Assembly: GCA_025455505.1 (NCBI GenBank)
Contig: JALOMK010000068.1
Location: 1-8,753 of the forward strand
Direction of reading: 5' to 3'
Length of the DNA: 8,753 nucleotides
From: Bacteroidales bacterium
Lineage (GTDB): Bacteria; Bacteroidota; Bacteroidia; Bacteroidales; VadinHA17
Shown here: positions 1 to 5,277 of the stretch, piece after piece
How the letters are laid out: every line of letters begins with the position of its first letter
Position numbering within the stretch: position 1 is the stretch's first letter
Position numbers and translations under genes: made by a program
The notes under the pieces: generated by a model
What the model saw: only the letters and a program-made list of their open reading frames with translations
Database searches by the model: none
Told to the model about the DNA's origin: nothing

Positions 1-717
1 CCATTCAAGGGGAGCTTTCAGCTTGAGATACAGCACAGGTTCAGCCTCATTGAGGATATAAGCAACCTTTTCGGTATCTATGGATCAGCAAACACAAGGA
101 TGGCACTGAACTACGGAGTAAGCGACAGGATTATGGTAGGCCTTGGAACAACAAAGGATTATAAACTCCAGGACCTTCAGTGGAAGTATGCTATCTTAAG
201 GCAGACAACCGATAACAGCATGCCAGTATCAGTTTCCTATTTTGGAAATGCAGTGCTTGATGCCCGTTCCGATGAAAATTTCGGCCCGGAGGAATCATAT
301 GAGTTCATTCACAGGTTCTCGTATTTCAGCCAGCTGATAATTGCAAGGAAATTTAATGATAAAATTTCGCTACAGGTTGCCCCTTCATTTGCATATTTTA
401 ACTCGGTTCCTATTTATTCCGATACAACAGGATACAAGAATGCCAATTTCGGGATACATGCCGGTGCACGTGCCAACCTTTTCGGCGGCCACTCGCTGAT
501 GCTCGAGTATGACCAGCTTCTGACGAAGCAGGATCTCGATGAACAGCCGAAGCCGAATCTTTCATTAGGCTGGGAGATACAGTCTGCAACTCATACCTTC
601 CAGGTGTTTGCTGCTAACTACTCGAATATTATCAGCCAGTACAACCTGCTTTACAACCAGAACGATTTCGCGGATCTTGAATTCCTGTTCGGATTCAATA
701 TAACTTTAAGATTCTGA
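1..717 (+). CDS. DUF5777-like beta-barrel protein, 3' end (partial)
   Basis: The reading frame is open from base 1, so the gene starts upstream and only its last 238 codons are visible. The protein is rich in alternating hydrophobic and polar strands with many aromatic residues. It has the pattern I associate with DUF5777 proteins of Bacteroidota: an 'EIQHRFSLIED' strand, a 'DLFGIYG'-like segment (here NLFGIYGSAN), then 'LNYGVSDRIMVGLG' and 'DLQWKYAILRQ'. It ends in phenylalanine after an amphipathic strand (FNITLRF), as expected of an outer-membrane barrel folded by the BAM machinery. Its stop lies 17 bases before the ATG of the heptaheme cytochrome, so the two are probably co-transcribed. 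The function of DUF5777 is not established. Association with cytochromes suggests a role in envelope electron transfer or substrate passage, which is inference. The family call is fairly sure; the role is not. Confidence 0.8.
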   Translation, partial: PFKGSFQLEIQHRFSLIEDISNLFGIYGSANTRMALNYGVSDRIMVGLGTTKDYKLQDLQWKYAILRQTTDNSMPVSVSYFGNAVLDARSDENFGPEESYEFIHRFSYFSQLIIARKFNDKISLQVAPSFAYFNSVPIYSDTTGYKNANFGIHAGARANLFGGHSLMLEYDQLLTKQDLDEQPKPNLSLGWEIQSATHTFQVFAANYSNIISQYNLLYNQNDFADLEFLFGFNITLRF

Positions 718-734
718 AAATTTTCGTGCATCTT

Positions 735-1751
735 ATGAAATTAAATACAGCAAGGATCGCCCTTCTCGCAGGGGCGGTCCTTTTAAATGTTTCAGCCGCT
801 TCGGGTCATTTCAGGTTCAGAAGCGATACAACTGCCGTACAGGACACGACAAAATACGTTTCTCCGTATGCTGAGCAGAATGAAAGCTGCCTTAAGTGCC
901 ACGGGCAGGCAAGGTATGAATATACGAATGAGTCACTTGGAAGGCAGGTGAAGGCCATGATGTGTTCGGAGCGGATTGTGAGGCGCGATGAATACTACAA
1001 TTCGAATCACAAGTCCTTCAGCTGTACCGACTGCCACTCCTTCGAATATGAGAAGTTCCCGCATCCTGGAGAACTCAGGATGGAGCAGAAGCTGAACTGC
1101 CTCGATTGTCACGGCGGCGATGAAACATACGCCCGCTATCATTTTGAGGCAATTGACACTGCTTACAGGGAGAGCGTTCATTTCAAACTTGAGGAAGAGG
1201 GTTTCTCATGCTGGAAATGCCACGACCCGCATTCATATAAGATCAATATCAGGAATAACGAAAACCTCAGAGAGGCAATCAGGTACGACAATGCAATCTG
1301 CCTCAAGTGCCATTCAAATTACGACCAGTTCCAGCTCCTGAGCGACAGGGAGGAGATAAATATTCTCAATACCCATTCATGGCTTCCGAACCAGGCTTCG
1401 CATTTTGCAAGCGTGAGGTGCCTCGAATGCCACACGAAGGTAGACGAGAGAATGCCTGTTGCCCACCTGATCCAGACAAAGGACAAGGCAGTGAAGCTCT
1501 GCAATGAGTGTCATTCCCAGAACTCGATCCTGATGGCATCACTCTATAAGTTCCAGTCAAAGGAACAGAGACGCGACGGCTTCTTCAACGGCGTGATAAT
1601 GAATGAGTCGTATGTTATAGGTGCTAACCGCAATGAATACCTGAACAACCTCAGCCTGCTGATATTCCTTGGCACCCTTGGAGTTATCGGCGTGCATGTG
1701 TTTTTCAGGTTAAAGAAGAAAGTAACGCATAAATCAGATAAGGAGGAGTAG
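735..1751 (+). CDS. Heptaheme c-type cytochrome with C-terminal membrane anchor
   Basis: This 338-residue protein has an N-terminal signal peptide (residues 1-24) and seven CXXCH heme-attachment motifs at residues 52, 97, 122, 159, 189, 229 and 256. One hydrophobic helix (about 304-325) follows, then a lysine-rich tail (RLKKK), so the heme domain should lie in the periplasm, anchored to the inner membrane. Extra histidines between the motifs could be distal heme ligands. The spacing resembles the broad cytochrome c3/NapC-NrfH/'doubled CXXCH' group, but I cannot name a subfamily. ATG 735 is preferred over the in-frame GTG 726 because it gives a cleaner signal peptide (MKLNTARIALLAGAVLL). The stop is 3 bases before the cytochrome b gene. 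Together they look like a membrane quinol dehydrogenase: the b subunit takes electrons from quinol and this subunit carries them outward. Cys77 lies outside any heme motif. Cytochrome identity is certain; the electron acceptor is unknown. Confidence 0.93.
   Translation: MKLNTARIALLAGAVLLNVSAASGHFRFRSDTTAVQDTTKYVSPYAEQNESCLKCHGQARYEYTNESLGRQVKAMMCSERIVRRDEYYNSNHKSFSCTDCHSFEYEKFPHPGELRMEQKLNCLDCHGGDETYARYHFEAIDTAYRESVHFKLEEEGFSCWKCHDPHSYKINIRNNENLREAIRYDNAICLKCHSNYDQFQLLSDREEINILNTHSWLPNQASHFASVRCLECHTKVDERMPVAHLIQTKDKAVKLCNECHSQNSILMASLYKFQSKEQRRDGFFNGVIMNESYVIGANRNEYLNNLSLLIFLGTLGVIGVHVFFRLKKKVTHKSDKEE
1740..1748 (+). promoter_or_regulatory. Strong Shine-Dalgarno sequence for the cytochrome b gene
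   Basis: AAGGAGGAG ends 6 bases before ATG 1755 and overlaps the last codons of the heptaheme gene (its lysine-glutamate-glutamate tail). Bacteroidota genes usually lack such sequences, so this either marks coupled translation or is a by-product of the acidic/basic tail codons. Confidence 0.55.
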
Positions 1752-1754
1752 TTT

Positions 1755-2372
1755 ATGTATCTCTACCCAAAGTGGATCCGCTTGTGGCATGTCATAAATG
1801 CCGTTCTGTTCATAGTGCTAATTGTTACAGGTGTCAGCATGCAGTACACCGACAAGGATCAGGCTGCCCTGATTGTGGGATTTGCAAAAGCAGTGAAGTG
1901 GCATAATTTCGCTGCAGTGATCCTGACTGTAAACTACATAATTTTTGTTGCAGGGAACCTGTTCACAAACAATGGCAGGCAGTATAACATTAAAAGGAAG
2001 AATTTTGTGTCAGACCTGATGACCCAGCTGAAGTACTATGCTTTCGGCATGTTCAAAGGCGAGAAGCACCCCTTCCCTGTCACCGAAAACAGGAAGTTCA
2101 ACCCCCTGCAGAAGTTTTCGTATGTCCTTGCAATGTACGTTGCAGTCCCGCTGGTAATAATCTCGGGAATCGGCCTGCTCTTTCCCGAGATTACAGTGAA
2201 GGCTGTATTCGGAATCAGCGGACTGATACTTACAGACATACTGCATATTACAATGGGATTCTTCCTTTCGGTTTTCATGGTTATTCACATTTATACATGC
2301 ACCCTGGGTTCAAAGCCGACTTCGCTTTTCAGGGGCATGATCACCGGCTACCATGTGTCGGATGATCACTGA
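1755..2372 (+). CDS. Membrane cytochrome b (cytochrome b561 / PhsC-like quinol-oxidising subunit)
   Basis: This 205-residue integral membrane protein has four predicted helices, at about 11-29, 48-69, 121-142 and 158-182. Histidines sit inside or at the edge of three helices: His12 (RLWHVIN), His50 (KWHNF), and His164 with His178 (DILH...VIHIY). Four histidines in a four-helix bundle is the expected arrangement for a di-heme b subunit of the family shared by hydrogenase, formate dehydrogenase and thiosulfate reductase. The amphipathic stretch before helix 3 (HPFPVTENRKFNPLQK) is typical of the thiosulfate-reductase-type branch. It should exchange electrons between the membrane quinone pool and the preceding heptaheme cytochrome, from which it is separated by 3 bases. 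It is the last gene of the operon and is followed by a terminator. The exact branch (hydrogenase-type or PhsC-type) is not resolved. Four cysteine-free helices and no CXXCH rule out a fused c-heme domain. Confidence 0.88.
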   Translation: MYLYPKWIRLWHVINAVLFIVLIVTGVSMQYTDKDQAALIVGFAKAVKWHNFAAVILTVNYIIFVAGNLFTNNGRQYNIKRKNFVSDLMTQLKYYAFGMFKGEKHPFPVTENRKFNPLQKFSYVLAMYVAVPLVIISGIGLLFPEITVKAVFGISGLILTDILHITMGFFLSVFMVIHIYTCTLGSKPTSLFRGMITGYHVSDDH

Positions 2373-2414
2373 TCCCGACTGACTCCGTTAAGAATAGATG
2401 TAATGACGAAATAC

Positions 2415-2444
2415 AAGCCGTTCCGCAGAAAGGGACGGCTTTTT
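2415..2444 (+). terminator. Rho-independent terminator of the cytochrome operon
   Basis: A ten-base-pair stem (AAGCCGTTCC with GGGACGGCTT, one G-T wobble) closes a seven-base loop and runs into TTTT. It lies about 43 bases after the cytochrome b stop codon. Its 3' arm is also the beginning of the tandem repeat array described separately. Confidence 0.85.
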
Positions 2445-2665
2445 AATTCCTCCCGTTTAACATTTGTGTGTATGTCGTACTGGTGGCACATGTTGGCCGA
2501 CGGGGACGGCTTTGTTACTCCTGCAGCTTAACATTTATTTAGTTGGCGCTTTGATAGTACATATCAGCCTTTGGGGCAGTCTGGTTACAGCTCCCGCTTA
2601 ACACTTATGTATTTGGCGCATTGATAGCACATGTTGGCTTGCGGGAGCATTTATGTTACTCCCGG
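2432..2665. repeat. Imperfect tandem array of about 70 bp units, roughly 3.3 copies
   Basis: Units begin at 2432, 2503, 2574 and 2643 (periods 71, 71 and 69). Each starts with a GGG-A/C core (GGGACGGCTTT, GGGACGGCTTT, GGGCAGTCTGG, GGGAGCATTTA). A 'CTCC' region follows, then a TTAACA block at 2457, 2528 and 2598, and finally a segment such as TTGGCGC-TTGATAG-ACAT. Units 2 and 3 are the most alike; unit 4 breaks off after about 20 bases. In unit 3, CTCCCGC (2591-2597) can pair with GCGGGAG (2641-2647). No stop-free reading frame runs through the array. It fills much of a 535-base stretch between convergent genes. Confidence 0.75.
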
Positions 2666-2676
2666 TGAAGCGGGAG
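2659..2676. other. Small GC-rich hairpin at the end of the 70 bp array
   Basis: CTCCCG (2659-2664) pairs with CGGGAG (2671-2676) around a six-base loop. No U-tract follows, so it is not a convincing terminator. It may be a structured end of the degraded last repeat unit. Confidence 0.4.
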
Positions 2677-2693
2677 GTTAAGGCAGGTGTATC

Positions 2694-2819
2694 ATGATTC
2701 AGGTAAAAACGGTACAGACTGACTGTTGCTGGCTGGCAGTATTGAATCAGCAGCATCTGGTACCGGCCCTGAAACAGGCCCAGGCTGTTTTCTTTATGAC
2801 GAGTAAGGTGTTATTCTAA
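2694..2819 (+). CDS. Doubtful 41-codon reading frame
   Basis: An ATG-to-TAA frame encodes 41 residues (begins MIQVKTVQTD, ends MTSKVLF). It has two adjacent cysteines (residues 11-12) and no signal peptide, transmembrane helix or recognised motif. There is no ribosome binding site or recognisable promoter immediately upstream. It lies in the gap between two convergent genes, just after the tandem array. A frame of this length is expected by chance, so I list it only because the stretch has no other gene. Confidence 0.12.
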   Translation: MIQVKTVQTDCCWLAVLNQQHLVPALKQAQAVFFMTSKVLF

Positions 2820-2851
2820 TCCTGGGTTTGCATCCCCGGGGAGAAGGGTAT

Positions 2852-2884
2852 AAAAAAAAGAAGGCGCCAGCCGGCGCCTTCTTT
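2852..2884 (-). terminator. Rho-independent terminator of the minus-strand cytochrome gene
   Basis: A twelve-base-pair perfect stem (AAAGAAGGCGCC at 2857-2868 with GGCGCCTTCTTT at 2873-2884) has a four-base loop. Read on the minus strand it is followed by a run of eight T. It lies 24 bases after the stop codon at 2908. The plus strand has only a short T-run after the stem, so it may act weakly in that direction too. Confidence 0.9.
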
Positions 2885-2907
2885 CCTGTATTGAAGTCAG
2901 CTGGTTT

Positions 2908-4236
2908 CTAGTAACCGGCTGTTGTCATAGCTTCTATTGAGTTTGTGAGCAGAGCTTTGGTATACTTGAAGTTGTGTATGCCAAGGCTGTAGTCCCTGAG
3001 GCAGAACTGGAAATTGATCATTGAACCCATAACAACATTCTTCAGTGTCGGGAAGACGGGAAGAGTAAGGTTGAGGGCTTTTGCATCGGCGCTCCAGCTG
3101 CCGGCAGGGGCCGGATTCCTCCATACACCGCCAGGGTTTGTTGACGGATCGTAGATATTGAGATAGCCGTCGAAGTTTCCTGTTGTAAGTCCGGCCCATA
3201 GGTTTGTTTCAGCATTTGAATCGCTGTGCAGGATATCCTTCGCAGCTGCATCCTGTCCTACCTTGTTGATTTTTGTTGCAAGGTTGTTCAGGAGAGTCTT
3301 GATCTCATTCCTGGGGTTAACCCAGAATGTGCTTGAGGTGGCACTCACGCCTGAATGGCATCCTGTTGCATTGCAACCGTTGAAGTTGCCTTTTGCAGTA
3401 AATGTATGTCCGCCGGCCCTGCCTGTGACTGGTGCCATATGGCAGTCCTGGCATGAAGCGCCGGCCGTGTGGGCCGTATTTGTGTAGGTCTGGCTTCCTG
3501 TGAACTCAACGCCACCTTTGCCAGCATAAACTGCACCGGCAGTGCCATAGTGAACGTGGGTCCTGTATGAAGGAATAACCTTGTTGGGTGCTGCATTGCC
3601 GACTGCTGCATCATAGAACACTGTATTGGGACTTGTCGCAAGCGAATTGTAATCAACTACATCACCGTTCGAGAGGGTGCTGCTTGTTGTAAGCGGACGC
3701 GGCTGGTGGCACTTTATGCAAAGGTTGCTGGAGCCACCGTCGGGGGTCACATCGATTGACTTGGTTCCCTTCCACATTGTCATCGAAACAGCCTTGTTCC
3801 ATGTGAGAGGACCGAAGTCTGATCCCTCGTAGGTTGTGTGAAGGCTTGAATGGCAGGTGAAGCAGCTGATGTCGCCGATGGTGTTGGCGGCGTTAGTTAC
3901 ATAGTCATTTGCATACTTGCCTGTAGTTGCGTTAAGTGTGAATGTGGCAGGAGTGTTGTTCTTGCTAACATAACGGAATGCATCGCTCGTGTGGCATGGA
4001 GTACAGGTTGTATTGCCTGCCTCCTCAAATGCCGCCTCACCATAATGATGCTTTGACAGTTCGAATTGAGTTGCGGCAACCTCTACAACTGTCGGATTAT
4101 GACATTCCTTGCATGTCTCGTTCGCATCAACGCCGGGAAGACCATCCTGTCCTGCCGGGCCCATGGGACCTTCACATGAGGCAAGGAAAAAGCCTCCGGC
4201 CACTACGAAAGAAATAAATTTAATCTGGTTTTTCAT
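2908..4236 (-). CDS. Multiheme c-type cytochrome lipoprotein with a collagen-like N-terminal segment
   Basis: This 442-residue protein begins with a lipoprotein signal (lipobox FLAS-Cys21). Five Gly-X-Y triplets follow directly (GPMGPAGQDGLPGVD, residues 23-37). CXXCH motifs start at residues 42, 78, 125, 173 and 262, and a sixth site has four residues between the cysteines (CNATGCH, 288-294). The last 150 residues lack heme motifs and carry 'DYSLGIHNFKYTKALL' (415-430). That is close to the D-x-S-x-G-x-HNP-x-Y-x-x-x-LL signature seen near the C-terminus of several multiheme cytochromes, where the histidine can be a distal heme ligand; here the usual proline is phenylalanine. The product is probably a membrane-anchored periplasmic or surface electron carrier or reductase; its substrate is unknown. 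ATG 4236 is right because it opens the signal peptide. It diverges from the Fnr-like regulator and shares its control region. No obvious co-transcribed partner follows it. Confidence 0.9.
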   Translation of the reverse strand: MKNQIKFISFVVAGGFFLASCEGPMGPAGQDGLPGVDANETCKECHNPTVVEVAATQFELSKHHYGEAAFEEAGNTTCTPCHTSDAFRYVSKNNTPATFTLNATTGKYANDYVTNAANTIGDISCFTCHSSLHTTYEGSDFGPLTWNKAVSMTMWKGTKSIDVTPDGGSSNLCIKCHQPRPLTTSSTLSNGDVVDYNSLATSPNTVFYDAAVGNAAPNKVIPSYRTHVHYGTAGAVYAGKGGVEFTGSQTYTNTAHTAGASCQDCHMAPVTGRAGGHTFTAKGNFNGCNATGCHSGVSATSSTFWVNPRNEIKTLLNNLATKINKVGQDAAAKDILHSDSNAETNLWAGLTTGNFDGYLNIYDPSTNPGGVWRNPAPAGSWSADAKALNLTLPVFPTLKNVVMGSMINFQFCLRDYSLGIHNFKYTKALLTNSIEAMTTAGY

Positions 4237-4282
4237 ATTGGTTTAGTTAATTAAGATTTCACACTGCAATCTATGAAAATCC

Positions 4283-4302
4283 ACTGTTATCCTGTTAACA
4301 GT
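4283..4302. promoter_or_regulatory. Inverted repeat in the probable leader of the minus-strand cytochrome
   Basis: ACTGTTA (4283-4289) and TAACAGT (4296-4302) are inverted around six bases. Inside this lies the perfect ten-base palindrome CTGTTAACAG (4292-4301). It falls between the proposed minus-strand start of transcription (near 4317) and ATG 4236, so it could be a leader hairpin or an operator. The two alternatives are mutually exclusive foldings. Confidence 0.35.
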
Positions 4303-4323
4303 ATATGTGCTATATGCGATTCG

Positions 4324-4331
4324 CAAAATTG
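4324..4331 (-). promoter_or_regulatory. Probable -7 element for the lipoprotein cytochrome
   Basis: Read on the minus strand this is CAATTTTG, matching five of the six fixed positions of the Bacteroidota -7 consensus TAnnTTTG. It predicts transcription starting near 4317 with a leader of about 80 bases. Its near end is 26.5 bases from the centre of the FNR-type box, exactly the same distance as the opposing plus-strand element. Confidence 0.5.
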
Positions 4332-4350
4332 ATAGATGTTTAATTACTTC

Positions 4351-4364
4351 TTGATATATATCAA
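4351..4364. promoter_or_regulatory. Perfect FNR-type operator
   Basis: TTGATATATATCAA is an exact match to the FNR consensus TTGAT-N4-ATCAA and a perfect 14-base palindrome. Its centre (4357.5) should lie about 40 bases upstream of both predicted transcription starts, the position of a class II activator site. The neighbouring Fnr-like protein is the obvious candidate ligand. A further half-site TTGAT occurs at 4329-4333 overlapping the minus-strand -7 element. Confidence 0.75.
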
Positions 4365-4383
4365 TTACACGGCTGATATTTAT

Positions 4384-4391
4384 TAACTTTG
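4384..4391 (+). promoter_or_regulatory. -7 promoter element for the Fnr-like regulator
   Basis: TAACTTTG matches all six fixed positions of the Bacteroidota -7 consensus TAnnTTTG. Transcription would begin near 4397, giving a leader of about 45 bases before ATG 4443. No good -33 element is visible; the FNR-type box occupies that area, as expected for an activator-dependent promoter. Confidence 0.6.
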
Positions 4392-4442
4392 CAGATATGG
4401 AACTTCTATTTTTTATTTTTGAACCCCTTAAAAGACCGGGTT

Positions 4443-5138
4443 ATGTCGGAACAGAATTTGATAAACAGCTGTGAAACCTGCACCGCAGGCTGGAAAAACT
4501 TCAGGCACATAAGCCGGGAGGAGATGAAGGTTCTGAACAGTAACAGGTACGAAGCAACATTTAAACCCGGGGAGATAATGATTAAGCAGGGCTCACCTGC
4601 CTCGGTTGTATTGTTCATGTCGACAGGGCTGGCAAAATCGTACGTTGAGGGATTGAATGGGAAGAATTTCATCCTCAGGATTGAGAAGCCGGGGAACCTT
4701 ATTATGGGGCCGGGCAGCTATGCTAATTCAAGGTTTACACATTCGGTATCAGCAATAACAACTGTTCATGCCTGCTTCGTTAGCTCTGATGCATTCAGAA
4801 AGTTCACGGTTGAGAATCCTTCCTTTGCCGAAGGACTCGTGGATACATGCGGCGAGGCAGCGGTCAAAATGCAGGCCCGGATGGTAAACCTGGCCCAGAA
4901 GCGCATGTCGGGCCGGCTTGCCGATGTACTTCTCTATTTTGCCGATGAGATATTCCATAGCGATGAATATGAAATGATTCTCTCAAGGCAGGAACTGGGA
5001 GAGATGACAAGTATGGCTAAGGAGTGCGTGGTGCGGCTGCTTAAAGAATTTGAAGAGTCGGGAGTTATCAATTCCGATGTTTCGGGGATTAAAATACTCG
5101 ACAGGGAACGTCTGGTAAAAATCTCAGAACAGGGATGA
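4443..5138 (+). CDS. Crp/Fnr-family transcriptional regulator
   Basis: This 231-residue protein has the Crp/Fnr layout. A cyclic-nucleotide-binding-like barrel spans about 20-125 (FKPGEIMIKQGSPASVVLFM at 40-59), a dimerisation helix about 126-170, and a winged helix-turn-helix about 178-225. The recognition helix reads SRQELGEMTSMAKECVVRLL (181-200), close to FNR-type helices where E, V/S and R contact TTGAT half-sites; here E194 and R198 are present. The N-terminus has a CxxC (Cys10, Cys13), with further cysteines at 111, 136 and 195. Cys10, Cys13 and Cys111 could in principle ligate an iron-sulfur cluster with a fourth residue, but this is not proven. ATG 4443 is chosen over the in-frame TTG at 4389 because that codon lies within the -7 element. 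It probably activates itself and the divergent cytochrome through the box at 4351-4364. CcsBA follows 139 bases downstream. Confidence 0.9.
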   Translation: MSEQNLINSCETCTAGWKNFRHISREEMKVLNSNRYEATFKPGEIMIKQGSPASVVLFMSTGLAKSYVEGLNGKNFILRIEKPGNLIMGPGSYANSRFTHSVSAITTVHACFVSSDAFRKFTVENPSFAEGLVDTCGEAAVKMQARMVNLAQKRMSGRLADVLLYFADEIFHSDEYEMILSRQELGEMTSMAKECVVRLLKEFEESGVINSDVSGIKILDRERLVKISEQG

Positions 5139-5146
5139 AAAAACCT

Positions 5147-5237
5147 CATACCTCATACCGCATACCCCATGCCTCATACCGCAAACCGCATGCCCCATAC
5201 CGCATACCCCATGCCTCATACCGCATACCCCACACCC
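5147..5237. repeat. Heptanucleotide tandem array, 13 units of CATACCN
   Basis: Thirteen contiguous seven-base units follow the consensus CATACC(G/C/T). After the first unit, they fall into four 21-base blocks (5154, 5175, 5196, 5217), each built as CATACCG - CATACCC - CATGCCT or a close variant. The first and third blocks are identical. The array fills most of the 139-base gap between the regulator stop and the ccsBA start. The strand bias is strong: nearly all C over G on the plus strand. No spacers are present, so it is not a CRISPR array. Confidence 0.95.
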
Positions 5238-5277
5238 CTTGCTGAGTTTTAACAATGATAAATAAATATATGTATAT

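Noticed and set aside
726..734. GTG start three codons upstream of the heptaheme cytochrome
   Set aside because: ATG 735 gives a standard signal peptide and the extra residues (MHL) add nothing.
2432..2665. CRISPR array or attachment-site cluster
   Set aside because: The 70 bp units diverge throughout, with no constant-repeat and unique-spacer pattern, and there is no integrase or tRNA gene nearby.
2833..2842. Palindrome TCCCCGGGGA
   Set aside because: A short isolated palindrome near a terminator with no partner sites; most likely chance.
2897..3199. Second minus-strand frame of 100 codons inside the lipoprotein cytochrome gene
   Set aside because: It fully overlaps the real cytochrome frame, lacks heme motifs and has low-complexity arginine/serine content typical of a frame shadow.
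4389..4442. TTG start extending the Fnr-like protein by 18 residues
   Set aside because: The TTG lies inside the -7 promoter element, and the extra hydrophobic residues do not resemble Crp/Fnr N-termini.
5147..5237. CRISPR array
   Set aside because: Units are 7 bp with no spacers and no cas genes nearby.
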